Virus record (IMG/VR): IMGVR_UViG_3300042887_002225
Coordinates: 1-38,036 of that record
Source of the DNA: a virus
Reading direction: 5' to 3' (one strand)
DNA length: 38,036 nucleotides
Shown here: one piece after another, positions 18,621 through 25,207 of the stretch
Position numbering within the stretch: position 1 is the first letter of the stretch
How the letters are laid out: each line of letters starts with the position of its first letter
The notes under the pieces: model-generated
Told to the model about the DNA's origin: nothing
Databases searched by the model: none
Seen by the model: only the letters and a program-made list of their open reading frames with translations
Translations under genes and position numbers: made by a program

Positions 18621-18632
18621 TATATTTGTCAA
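18621..18632 (+). promoter_or_regulatory. Bacteroidetes-type promoter, leaderless start for lysis operon
   Basis: TATATTTG at 18621-18628 fits TAnnTTTG, followed by TCAA and the ATG at 18633. This is the same 4-base spacing as at 8427 and 11514. It decides the start of the next gene: an upstream in-frame ATG (18618) lies before the promoter box. Confidence 0.6.
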
Positions 18633-18884
18633 ATGGACTATGGTAAAATGAACGATAGAGAATTGTTACTCGTAGTGGTTGAGCGACAAAAGAACCACAT
18701 AGATGCTCACGAGAATTTAGTAAACAAAGTTGAGAGAATAGAAACTAAATTAATTGAAGACATAGAAAATAGAATAAGGCACTTGGAGAACGACCGATAC
18801 GAAAGAAAAGGAATGTATAAGTTGTGGTTGATTTTCATTGGTGCATTAAGTGTTGTTTCAATAGGAATAAGTTTATTCAAATGA
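18633..18884 (+). CDS. XhlA-like small membrane protein (lysis module)
   Basis: 83 residues from the ATG at 18633, chosen because it lies four bases after the promoter. Residues about 5-55 are a charged coiled coil (NHIDAHENLVNKVERIETKL), and residues about 62-82 are one membrane helix (LWLIFIGALSVVSIGISLF). That is the layout of XhlA/hemolysin-type proteins that act with a holin. The stop overlaps the endolysin start (ATGA), and holin follows, so it belongs to the lysis cassette. No enzymatic function is suggested. Confidence 0.7.
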   Translation: MDYGKMNDRELLLVVVERQKNHIDAHENLVNKVERIETKLIEDIENRIRHLENDRYERKGMYKLWLIFIGALSVVSIGISLFK

Positions 18885-19351
18885 AAATAGGAAAATACCT
18901 TACATTACAAGAGTGTATTAAAAGCAATACTGCAATTCGTAAGGGGATTGATAATACACCGCAGGGAAAAGAAGTAAGTGCAATGATTAAATTATGTGCT
19001 TGGATTTACGACCCTTTGTGTGAACAATACAATTGCAAAATTCCTATTACATCATTTTATCGTTCCGTTCAATTAAATAAAGCAATAGGTGGTAGTACTA
19101 CAAGCCAGCATTGTAAAGGAGAAGCAATAGATTTAGATTGCGATACTTTAACGAGTGGATTGAGTAATAAAATTATTTTCAACTACATTAAAAACAACTT
19201 GACATTTGACCAACTGATTTGGGAATTTGGTGATGATAACAATCCAAATTGGGTGCATTGTTCTGTTTCACTTGAAGGAGAACAAAGAATGAAAGTATTA
19301 AGAGCAATAAAATTAAAAAATAAAACAACTTATATCAAATGGGAAAATTAA
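18881..19351 (+). CDS. Endolysin, M15-family peptidase (D-Ala-D-Ala carboxypeptidase-like)
   Basis: 156 residues from ATG 18881. It carries the Peptidase_M15 signature: SFYRSVQLNKAIGGS, a zinc ligand His77 in SQHCKGEAIDLD, second ligand Asp84, catalytic Glu115 in LIWEF and third ligand His126 in WVHC. It should cleave peptide bonds in peptidoglycan stem peptides or cross-links. No signal peptide is present, so release depends on the adjacent holin. The frame from 18824 has no better start. It overlaps the gene before by 4 bases and the holin by 13. Confidence 0.92.
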   Translation: MKIGKYLTLQECIKSNTAIRKGIDNTPQGKEVSAMIKLCAWIYDPLCEQYNCKIPITSFYRSVQLNKAIGGSTTSQHCKGEAIDLDCDTLTSGLSNKIIFNYIKNNLTFDQLIWEFGDDNNPNWVHCSVSLEGEQRMKVLRAIKLKNKTTYIKWEN

Positions 19352-19566
19352 AATTAAAGAAAGGATATTATGCAGAGCCGACTGCAATGTGGTTAAAAAT
19401 CATTGGAGACTTTTTAAATTTAGTTAGTGCTGGAGTTTCTGTTACTGCTATTATTGATAATCAACCAAACCTTGCAATTATTTTTATTATCGTTGGTGCA
19501 TTAGGCAAAGCAATAACAAACGCATTTACTGAAATGCAATCAACAAATGAAGCGGTCAAAGAATGA
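19339..19566 (+). CDS. Holin-like small membrane protein
   Basis: 75 residues. Two hydrophobic helices (about residues 18-40, LKIIGDFLNLVSAGVSVTAI, and 46-62, LAIIFIIVGALGKAI) with a short polar turn (DNQPN) and basic N-terminus. This is a class II-type holin layout. It overlaps the endolysin end by 13 bases. Together with the upstream XhlA-like protein it would form the membrane part of lysis. The family is unnamed here; the role is inferred from topology and location. Confidence 0.75.
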   Translation: MGKLKLKKGYYAEPTAMWLKIIGDFLNLVSAGVSVTAIIDNQPNLAIIFIIVGALGKAITNAFTEMQSTNEAVKE

Positions 19567-19750
19567 GTTATTGATTTTTGATTTTCTTTTTATACTGCTT
19601 GTAACTTTAATTACAAGTTGTATTTTTTTTGATGATATATTAAGTTGTTTGATAAGCGACTGTTCTTTACAGCTGTTATTTTATTTTGTTATTTGTTCGC
19701 AGGTGGTGGTTTTAATCACCATCTTTTTTGCCTTTTATAATCGTAAGTAA
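19547..19750 (+). CDS. Small lipoprotein-like membrane ORF at end of lysis cassette
   Basis: 67 residues, overlapping the holin end by 20 bases. The N-terminus is basic, followed by a hydrophobic stretch and the lipobox-like ITSC (Cys25), then 16 polar or acidic residues and a second hydrophobic helix (LLFYFVICSQVVVLITIFFAF) with a basic end. Lipobox plus C-terminal membrane helix is the u-spanin layout, but the gap between them is far too short to span the periplasm. A strong terminator (19702-19729) lies inside its last codons, which weakens the case that it is a real gene. Confidence 0.45.
   Translation: MKRSKNELLIFDFLFILLVTLITSCIFFDDILSCLISDCSLQLLFYFVICSQVVVLITIFFAFYNRK
19702..19729 (+). 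terminator. Rho-independent terminator of late operon
   Basis: Stem GGTGGTG (19702-19708) / CACCATC (19717-19723) with one G.U pair, loop of 8 bases, followed by six T. It lies in the final codons of the ORF ending at 19750 and marks the end of lysis transcription. Confidence 0.75.
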
Positions 19751-20314
19751 CTACGATACAGGATAGCGAGTTGTCGTTTCCTGTTAAAGCACCATTCCCC
19801 AAAAAGTTCGTTTCCTGTTCGTAAGTGTAGAAAAATTATTATGCTTATTTTCAATGAGTTAGGAAAATTATGTTAAATTATTTTAACACTTACAGAAATT
19901 ATGATGAACATTGCTCCATCGTTCTTTGAATCCCACCGCTTATGAGTTGTATGTGCAATTGCAAGTGTACATACTTCGGCAAGATTAAGAGGTTGCTGTT
20001 AGGCATAACAGCAGGTTAGTGAGTGAAGGTTGTTTAATCACAAGTAGTAAACTCACTATATCGGGCAACAGGTTGTAGAAACCTGCTTTTGATACACCCA
20101 AAGTTTTTGGTAATGGTTCTTTGTGCGAAAGTGTTACCGTAGTAGTCAAATCTAAACATACTTTGATATAGAAATAGATAGCCATCTGTGATAGATGCCC
20201 AAGTAAGCGACAAACTGCTGAACAAGTTGAACGAATGGAAAACAGCAAAGAAATAAAACAACAACAGAAGCAGGATGATTACCTGTAGTAAGGGTGGGTA
20301 ATGTGGTAAGACAA
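19740..20314 (+). ncRNA. Long hairpin-rich non-coding region, candidate large ornate ncRNA
   Basis: About 570 nt with no credible gene on either strand, dense in inverted repeats: ATCGTA/TACGAT (19740/19752), GTAAGTGT/ACACTTAC (19821/19886), GTATGT/ACATAC (19949/19969), TGCTGTTA/TAACAGCA (19994/20006), TAGTGAGT/ACTCACTA (20017/20051), CAGGTT/AACCTG (20069/20080), GGTAAT/GTTACC (20109/20133), TCAAA/TTTGA (20146/20162) and CATCT/AGATG (20183/20193). A long-range pair TACAGG (19757)/CCTGTA (20282) could close the whole. It ends directly before a tRNA-like element. Known large phage RNAs such as GOLLD and ROOL have similar size and often neighbour tRNAs; I cannot assign it to either. It could instead be an origin. 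The strand is inferred from gene direction. Confidence 0.5.
19774..19819. repeat. Direct repeat pair TCGTTTCCTGTT
   Basis: Identical 12-base copies at 19774-19785 and 19808-19819, 34 bases apart start to start. TCGTAAGT also occurs at 19741 and 19820. They lie at the 5' end of the structured non-coding region and could be protein-binding sites or arms of alternative helices. Confidence 0.6.
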
Positions 20315-20400
20315 CCATACATAGTTTAACAGGTAAAACAGCAGAGATAATCGTTAAATGAATAATTTGTAAAGTCAGCGGTTCGAGTCCGCTTGTATGG
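20315..20400 (+). tRNA. tRNA-like element lacking a recognisable anticodon arm
   Basis: The acceptor stem is perfect over 7 bp (CCATACA 20315-20321 with TGTATGG 20394-20400). The D arm aligns with the consensus TAGCTCAGTTGGTAGAGCA as TA-GTTT-AACAGGTA-AAAC (20322-20339). The T arm is perfect: AGCGG, loop TTCGAGT, CCGCT (20377-20393). The 36 bases between D and T arms (20341-20376) do not fold into a 5-bp stem with a 7-base loop and T33; the best try (TTAAA / TTTGT around TGAATAA) is weak and leaves 14 extra bases. CCA is not encoded and the discriminator is T. It may be a degenerate tRNA, one with an insertion, or a tRNA mimic ending the upstream RNA. Confidence 0.5.
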
Positions 20401-20440
20401 TCAATGCAATAATGCAGTAAAACTCAAAAATAAAATTACA

Positions 20441-20617
20441 ATGGCATCAAACAGAAAAAGAATTGTTTTTATCGAACGCTCAAATCATTACGACTATTAT
20501 TTTGAGAATGGCGAGAAGTACAAAACATCGGGAGCAATTAACAAATCCGATATACTTGGAATGATTGAAGTATATGCAAGCTTCGGTTTCAAACCTGTAA
20601 TAAAAAAGATAAAATAA
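20441..20617 (+). CDS. Small early protein, unknown
   Basis: 58 residues from ATG 20441; an upstream TTG at 20393 would begin inside the tRNA-like element, so I reject it. The sequence is basic and beta/alpha (RKRIVFIERSNHYDYYFENG), without recognised motif. A-rich AAAAATAAAATTACA precedes the start, as typical here. It is the first gene of the early region and the first of five short genes separated by 1-18 bases or slightly overlapping. Probably a host-takeover or regulatory protein by position; this is a guess. Confidence 0.6.
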   Translation: MASNRKRIVFIERSNHYDYYFENGEKYKTSGAINKSDILGMIEVYASFGFKPVIKKIK

Positions 20618-20635
20618 CTTATAAATCAAAATAAA

Positions 20636-20953
20636 ATGAAAAGATTCAAAAACACACTTACAACAAAGGCAATCGTTATAACATCAAACGAAGGCGGTCA
20701 ATTTATTAAAAGCATTTTAGGTCAAATGGCTTTTGATTCATTACAAAGAACAATAGATTACAACGATGTATTGTTTGTGTCTGATACAATCATCTTCGTT
20801 AAAAGTTATGCTTTAGCTGAAGAGATTGCATTTAATATCCAGCACGAAGGTTTAGAAGAAGGTGGTTATGCATCAATATTAAAAGTTTCACAATCAGAAA
20901 CATTTGAAGAATTAACCGCACAAGAAATCACAAAATCATTATTCGGACAATAA
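20636..20953 (+). CDS. Early protein, unknown (105 aa)
   Basis: 105 residues, start ATG after TCAAAATAAA. Mixed alpha/beta with alternating strands (AIVITSNEGGQFIKSIL, then NDVLFVSDTIIFVKSYALAEEIAF) and an acidic C-terminal helix (SETFEELTAQEITKSL). No known family recognised, no membrane segment or Cys. It lies between two similarly small genes of an early operon, each with its own A-rich start. Confidence 0.65.
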   Translation: MKRFKNTLTTKAIVITSNEGGQFIKSILGQMAFDSLQRTIDYNDVLFVSDTIIFVKSYALAEEIAFNIQHEGLEEGGYASILKVSQSETFEELTAQEITKSLFGQ

Positions 20954-20971
20954 TTAAAAACTCAAAAGACA

Positions 20972-21235
20972 ATGTTAAAATTAGAAAAGCAATATCACGA
21001 TGCGTTTATCAAGGTTGTAAGCAACAGGAAGCGTAACGACAAACACTCATTAGGTTATTTAATAGGAATGATTAAAGGAACCTGTATTGAAAGCATTTAT
21101 TCAAGCGACTACAAGAGGGAGGAACTACTTAAAAGATTGATAGCACTTTCACTTACGGAGAAAGGTTGGAATAGATTAATGTCAAGCAACTATTTAGTAT
21201 TAGCAATTGAATTAGAATTATTAGAAACAAAATAA
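20972..21235 (+). CDS. Early protein, unknown (87 aa)
   Basis: 87 residues, basic and all-helical (YHDAFIKVVSNRKRNDKHSLGYLIGMIKG, then EELLKRLIALSLTEKG). No motif recognised. The following gene starts one base after the stop, so translation is probably coupled. A helical basic protein of this size could bind nucleic acid, but nothing in the sequence proves it. Confidence 0.6.
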   Translation: MLKLEKQYHDAFIKVVSNRKRNDKHSLGYLIGMIKGTCIESIYSSDYKREELLKRLIALSLTEKGWNRLMSSNYLVLAIELELLETK

Positions 21236-21236
21236 A

Positions 21237-21434
21237 ATGAAATTACAGCCGTATCAAATTTGGTTCAATGTTATCAAGGATAATGTTGAACAGGTAGAAA
21301 TGATTATTGCTTCTGATAGAGCGGAAGCATTTGATATTATAAACGACTTGCTTACACAGGGCATCAAGATGGTGAAGCTTCGTGATAATTGGGGACGCTG
21401 GTCTGAACATAAGATGGGAGGTGCTAATGAATAG
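21237..21434 (+). CDS. Early protein, unknown (65 aa)
   Basis: 65 residues. The pattern of a strand, a helix containing DRAEAFDIINDLLTQG, and a second strand (IKMVKLRDNWGRWSEH) suggests a small alpha/beta fold. No family recognised. The next gene overlaps its end by 8 bases (start 21427). Confidence 0.55.
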   Translation: MKLQPYQIWFNVIKDNVEQVEMIIASDRAEAFDIINDLLTQGIKMVKLRDNWGRWSEHKMGGANE

Positions 21435-21639
21435 AATAGTAATGCTACTTAACAGCAACCAACATATCTTACTTGATGTAATGCCATCGTTAAAGTTTAA
21501 ATACTATGCCGATGGCTATTGCCTTACAGTACTTACACCAAATCAATTTACTGACTTATACAGGCAACTATCAAATAAAGGTTACAATCCTTATATGCTG
21601 ATGTCTTGGTCAGCAACAGAACCACAAACAGCAGAATAA
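21427..21639 (+). CDS. Early protein, unknown (70 aa)
   Basis: 70 residues from ATG 21427, which overlaps the preceding stop by 8 bases; a longer frame from 21382 would lie deep in the previous gene and is less likely. It has a hydrophobic start (NRIVMLLNSNQHILLDVMP) too short and polar for a clear membrane anchor, and a Tyr-rich middle. No family recognised. Confidence 0.55.
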   Translation: MNRIVMLLNSNQHILLDVMPSLKFKYYADGYCLTVLTPNQFTDLYRQLSNKGYNPYMLMSWSATEPQTAE

Positions 21640-21642
21640 ACA

Positions 21643-21729
21643 ATGCAGGGGTGCGACTGCTTAAACGCACAATCTAACAATAACAATCGGGAACAGGATT
21701 TAACCCCTACTGAACACCAAATAAAATGA
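21643..21729 (+). CDS. Possible 28-aa coupled leader peptide
   Basis: ATG at 21643 opens a 28-codon frame ending in TGA at 21727-21729, overlapping the start of the next gene (ATGA). The peptide has two Cys (GCDC) and an Asn run (NNNN). The DNA also holds a nested pair of inverted repeats: AGGGGT (about 21646) with ACCCCT (about 21702) around GTGCG/CGCAC. It fills the gap exactly, so it may be a leader ORF that couples or regulates translation of the Asn-rich protein downstream. It could equally be only a structured 5' leader. Confidence 0.35.
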   Translation: MQGCDCLNAQSNNNNREQDLTPTEHQIK

Positions 21730-22505
21730 ATAACAATTCAACAATCACAAACAATGTAAACAACGAGTTTACAACAACAACAACAAATGCGGTTGAGATT
21801 ACTCCTGCTACTTTAGAACTTGCTAAACTTAAAGGTGAACTTGATACTTTAAATGCAGAGTTGAATCAATTTAGACAAGCACTTCAATTATCACGAGATA
21901 ACATTACAAACAGAGATGAAACAATTGCTAAATCTATATCAGCAGTTATCGGACAGCTGGATGGATGTACAATAGCAGAAATCATTTATGAGTTACCTGC
22001 TGACAAAGTAATTGATGTTGTAAGAGCATTAACTAATATGAACCATTCTTTTGTTAAACAGGGTGTAACTGATTCTGTATATAGCGAAAATTTCAATTCC
22101 AAGATTGAAGACCTTGATGCTTACATAAGTGAGCAGTACAACGAAGCGGAGATTGTTAATTTGATTGATGAAAAATATTCTTGGTCTACTTTATTAAATT
22201 ATGCTTTTAGAAACAACTCATTAGATAGTGATGATGTTGCTGATTACATTGATACGGAAGAAGTAGTTACAGAAGAGTTTAGAAAAGGTAATATTTCATT
22301 TGATGATGTTATGTCACACTTTGATGCAAGTGATTGCTTTCAATGGTTAGATGATGCAAGTGAATTAAATTGGGATAGCGTAAAAGATTATGTTGATTTA
22401 GATGCGGTGAAAGAAGAGATAGTACTTGATGCCGATATGGTTGAAACATACATCAACAATTTAGATAATCATTCATTTAGAAACTTAATCGCAAACATTT
22501 CTTAA
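21726..22505 (+). CDS. Acidic Asn/Asp-rich early protein, unknown
   Basis: 259 residues, strongly acidic. Residues 1-25 are low-complexity Asn/Thr (NNNSTITNNVNN, TTTTTN). Residues about 30-65 are a coiled coil (LAKLKGELDTLNAELNQFRQAL). The rest is a series of short helices with repeated Asp pairs (SLDSDDVADYIDTEE, FDDVMSHFDASD, WDSVKDYVDLDAV), possibly tandem copies of a small helical motif. A DNA-mimic or partner-binding role is conceivable given the charge, but no family is recognised. Confidence 0.65.
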   Translation: MNNNSTITNNVNNEFTTTTTNAVEITPATLELAKLKGELDTLNAELNQFRQALQLSRDNITNRDETIAKSISAVIGQLDGCTIAEIIYELPADKVIDVVRALTNMNHSFVKQGVTDSVYSENFNSKIEDLDAYISEQYNEAEIVNLIDEKYSWSTLLNYAFRNNSLDSDDVADYIDTEEVVTEEFRKGNISFDDVMSHFDASDCFQWLDDASELNWDSVKDYVDLDAVKEEIVLDADMVETYINNLDNHSFRNLIANIS

Positions 22506-22506
22506 T

Positions 22507-22947
22507 ATGATAAAGATAGAAGTAAAAACAAATTGGGAGTGCTATTCTCAATACGGGAATGAGCCGATAGAATTAGTTGCAATTAACAGCAATAATAAGC
22601 CGATGGAATTGTTTGAGGGGGATTGTCCCCCTCTTGATGCTGATACACTTGCATACATCGTTCACAATATTGTTGTGTATAAGCAAAACAACCACATAAC
22701 AGCATACTTGAATAAGCTATTCCCAGCTGATGCCTACGAGATTACAATCGGTAAGAAGCAAGTAAAAGCTTTATTAGAATGGTGCGAAGGTTTTACAGAT
22801 GATATGTTCTCTCCTTGCTATGTAGATGTATATTGTAGCAGGTCAAATAAGAAAACAATAAATATGTTGACTTGGGTGCTGAATAAGTTTGATGATGAGT
22901 GGTACGATGGCGAAAGGCATCAATTCATAATTAGAAAAATAAAATAA
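22507..22947 (+). CDS. Early protein with Cys/His residues, unknown
   Basis: 146 residues, one base after the previous stop. Seven Cys or His residues are scattered (WECYS, GDCPP, WCEGF, SPCYVDVYCS) but in no known zinc-finger spacing. N-terminal strand-rich half (IKIEVKTNWECY, ELVAINSNNKPMELF) and helical C-terminal half. No family recognised. The gene contains an exceptional GC hairpin at 22615-22633. Confidence 0.6.
   Translation: MIKIEVKTNWECYSQYGNEPIELVAINSNNKPMELFEGDCPPLDADTLAYIVHNIVVYKQNNHITAYLNKLFPADAYEITIGKKQVKALLEWCEGFTDDMFSPCYVDVYCSRSNKKTINMLTWVLNKFDDEWYDGERHQFIIRKIK
22615..22633. repeat. Perfect G/C-rich inverted repeat inside a coding region
   Basis: GAGGGGGA (22615-22622), loop TTG, TCCCCCTC (22626-22633): 8 bp with no mismatch. 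It encodes part of an otherwise ordinary stretch (FEGDCPPLD). No T-run follows, so it is not a classical terminator. Confidence 0.8.
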
Positions 22948-23003
22948 AAACAGGGAAGCCGAAAACTGATTAGAGTAGGCACAAATTAAAAACAATAAAC
23001 AAA

Positions 23004-23900
23004 GTGAAACAAACAACAGAAGAAAGAGTATTTGACATACTCGAAGCAACAAAAACAAATTGGTCAGTTAAGAAACTACCACTTGTATCAGCGGTCGACG
23101 GACTACCAACAGACAGCTACGGATTATTCCGCAACGACAATAACAAATGGCTGGGTACGGTAAAAGATAGGTATGAGCCTATGCAGAATGCAACACTTGT
23201 ACAACTACTTGTTCAAGCAACGGAGATGCTCAACCTTGATGTAAGCAAAGGTGGTATCTTACAGAATGGCTCAAAGGTGTTTTATCAAATGCAGTTAGCG
23301 GATGAATTTATCGGTAAGAGTGGCATCAAGCGTTACATTACAGCAAACAACAGCCACGATGGTAGCTGTTCAATCGGGTTTGGAACTACAAATACGGTTA
23401 TCGTTTGTCAGAATACATTCCATAAGGCATACAAAGACCTTGCAAAAGTTAAGCATACATCAAACGCATTGGTGCGAGTAAAAGCAATAGCAGAGGACTT
23501 ACGATTAACACTTGGATTTGAAGAGAAGGTAATGGACAGCTTCAAAAGAATGGCTGATATGCCTTTACAAGATGAGATTGTTGAGCGGTTAATCAAGAAG
23601 TTATTCCCACCTGTTAACGAGACAGACAAGTTAGAAGACCTATCTACAAAGACCAAGAATAAATTAGTTTTATTTGCTGATAACCTGCAAACAGAAATAG
23701 ATTTAGAGGGAAGAACCATTTGGGGATTGTTTAATGCTGTTACTCGTTACACAAACCATACATCAGCACCAAGCAATGAGGATAGTAAGCAGAACTACCT
23801 TATGAATGGTGGAGGATATAGGTTGAGCAATATTGCATACAACGAGTTGATGGCTTATGTTGAAAGTAAAACAGCACAAAGCGTATTTGTAACAATCTAA
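23004..23900 (+). CDS. DUF932 / TIGR03299-like phage-plasmid protein
   Basis: 298 residues from a GTG; no in-frame ATG lies nearby upstream and AAACAATAAACAAA precedes it. The pattern LPTDSYGLFRNDNNKWLGTVKDRYEPMQN, GSKVFYQMQLAD, GTTNTVIVCQNTFHKA and a late TRYTNH...LMNGGGYRLSN segment match the DUF932 (TIGR03299) family widely found in phages and plasmids near recombination genes. The biochemical role is not established. A terminator follows immediately, so it closes an early transcription unit. Confidence 0.85.
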   Translation: MKQTTEERVFDILEATKTNWSVKKLPLVSAVDGLPTDSYGLFRNDNNKWLGTVKDRYEPMQNATLVQLLVQATEMLNLDVSKGGILQNGSKVFYQMQLADEFIGKSGIKRYITANNSHDGSCSIGFGTTNTVIVCQNTFHKAYKDLAKVKHTSNALVRVKAIAEDLRLTLGFEEKVMDSFKRMADMPLQDEIVERLIKKLFPPVNETDKLEDLSTKTKNKLVLFADNLQTEIDLEGRTIWGLFNAVTRYTNHTSAPSNEDSKQNYLMNGGGYRLSNIAYNELMAYVESKTAQSVFVTI

Positions 23901-23920
23901 AATAAATTAATTCTAACTAC

Positions 23921-23950
23921 AAAGGGGAAGCAAGTGTGTTTCCCCTTTTT
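23921..23950 (+). terminator. Rho-independent terminator after DUF932
   Basis: AAAGGGGAA (23921-23929) pairs with TTCCCCTTT over 9 bp around a 10-base loop, followed by a run of T. It separates DUF932 from the recombination/replication unit starting at 23962. Confidence 0.85.
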
Positions 23951-23961
23951 AATTTAATGAT

Positions 23962-24384
23962 ATGAAAAATATAATTGACCTTACAGATGATGAACTTGCC
24001 GAGTTAGGTAAGCATACTCAACAGGCATTAATTAAATTGATGTTTGCTTACGATACTAATAATAAGCAAGACACAACGATTAATCGTGAACTATTTACAT
24101 TTGAATTTGCTGATAAAGGTAAAAGAGATTGGATTCAAGCAACGATAGGTATTATTACAGAGCCTGTTTTATTTCACGAAGACAACGCTCATATACATTC
24201 TTGGATAAGCACAAAGGTACACTACAAGATAGCAGAACAGATGAATGATTGTTTACTTCAAATGATTGATGTACTTGAAGAAAGTAACATTCCTTATGAA
24301 TATGGTAAAGAGTTGATAAGGATTGTTGAAAATAAATTCACTTCAATAGCAGAGCAATTAAATAACAGAAAAGAAATTTTATAA
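23962..24384 (+). CDS. Unknown protein, start of replication/recombination unit
   Basis: 140 residues, acidic and helical (IDLTDDELAELGKHTQQALIKLMFAY; later EQMNDCLLQMIDVLEESN). No motif recognised. It follows the terminator at 23950 by 11 bases, so a promoter may overlap that terminator, but I do not see a TAnnTTTG box. The ERF gene follows after 26 bases. It may be an accessory of the recombination module by position only. Confidence 0.6.
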   Translation: MKNIIDLTDDELAELGKHTQQALIKLMFAYDTNNKQDTTINRELFTFEFADKGKRDWIQATIGIITEPVLFHEDNAHIHSWISTKVHYKIAEQMNDCLLQMIDVLEESNIPYEYGKELIRIVENKFTSIAEQLNNRKEIL

Positions 24385-24410
24385 ATTCGTAGTATCTAAT
24401 TAATAAACAA

Positions 24411-25205
24411 ATGGCAAACAAAATTAAAGAGGTAGTTGAGATTACTCCTACCGCAGTTGAAAGTACTGCTTACAAGTATGATGAATTATTATTTCATACT
24501 GAACACTTTTGGACATCAATCCAAACGGACAAGATTAATCAAGCACTTGTTAAATTCCACAAACTTAATTTGAAGGTGGAAAAGAACGGAGAAGCAAATA
24601 TCAACGCTTCTGTTAAACGCAGGTATGTTAAATTGGATGATATAATGAATATCGTAAGACCAGCACTCGCAGACCTTGATTGTTACATAGACCAACATTT
24701 AGCAGGAGATAGCGTGATTACAAGAGTGGTTCATTCAAGCGGTCAGTTTATTGCTTCTAAATTGCATTATCAAACTTGGGAAGCGAACCAAGTAAACAAT
24801 TTACAACGGCTCGGAGGTGGTTTGTCTTACTTAAAAAGATACTCCGTAAGTGCTATCCTAAATATTGTGGCTGATGAAGACACAGATGGAGAAGGTAACG
24901 ATAATGTAGGTTATAAAAAACCTGTTCAACAGCAACCTGCTCAAAATGATAATAGAGAATGGTTAAACTTGACAAACAAGAACGGAAGTCCAAACGCAAA
25001 GGGACAATCTGCAATAAAGTTTATACAGGAAGGTGGTAAGCTATCAAAGATATTGGAGAAGTACAAAGTAAATAAAGCAGACCTTGAAACATTACGCAAA
25101 TTAGAACAAGAGTTGAGCAAAAGTGGTATCGTTGATAATTTTAGAGAAGAAGAAATTACAGAGATAGAGAATGATATGGACGATATGTTTGGGGGGGGTT
25201 ATTAA
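24411..25205 (+). CDS. ERF-family single-strand annealing protein
   Basis: 264 residues. ERF signatures are clear: KRRYVKLDDIMNIVRPALADLDCY corresponds to 'kYa.ld.il..irp.L...g', and GGGLSYLKRYSVSAILNIVADEDTDG to 'GG..tYakRY.L...lgi..dED.DG'. The C-terminal part is a linker and a helical segment ending in acidic EIENDMDDMFGGGY, reminiscent of acidic tails that recruit partners. The final glycines are encoded by a run of eight G (25191-25198). It would anneal phage single strands during recombination-dependent replication or repair. Confidence 0.9.
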   Translation: MANKIKEVVEITPTAVESTAYKYDELLFHTEHFWTSIQTDKINQALVKFHKLNLKVEKNGEANINASVKRRYVKLDDIMNIVRPALADLDCYIDQHLAGDSVITRVVHSSGQFIASKLHYQTWEANQVNNLQRLGGGLSYLKRYSVSAILNIVADEDTDGEGNDNVGYKKPVQQQPAQNDNREWLNLTNKNGSPNAKGQSAIKFIQEGGKLSKILEKYKVNKADLETLRKLEQELSKSGIVDNFREEEITEIENDMDDMFGGGY

Positions 25206-25207
25206 TT

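Noticed and set aside
19985-20318. Two overlapping minus-strand ORFs (87 and 94 aa)
   Set aside because: All other genes are on the + strand, these have odd leucine-rich composition, no recognised start context, and they lie in hairpin-rich DNA that better fits an RNA or origin.
20315-20400. attP site based on tRNA 3' end
   Set aside because: No integrase is present, and both halves of the acceptor and a D arm exist, so it is more than a tRNA 3' fragment.
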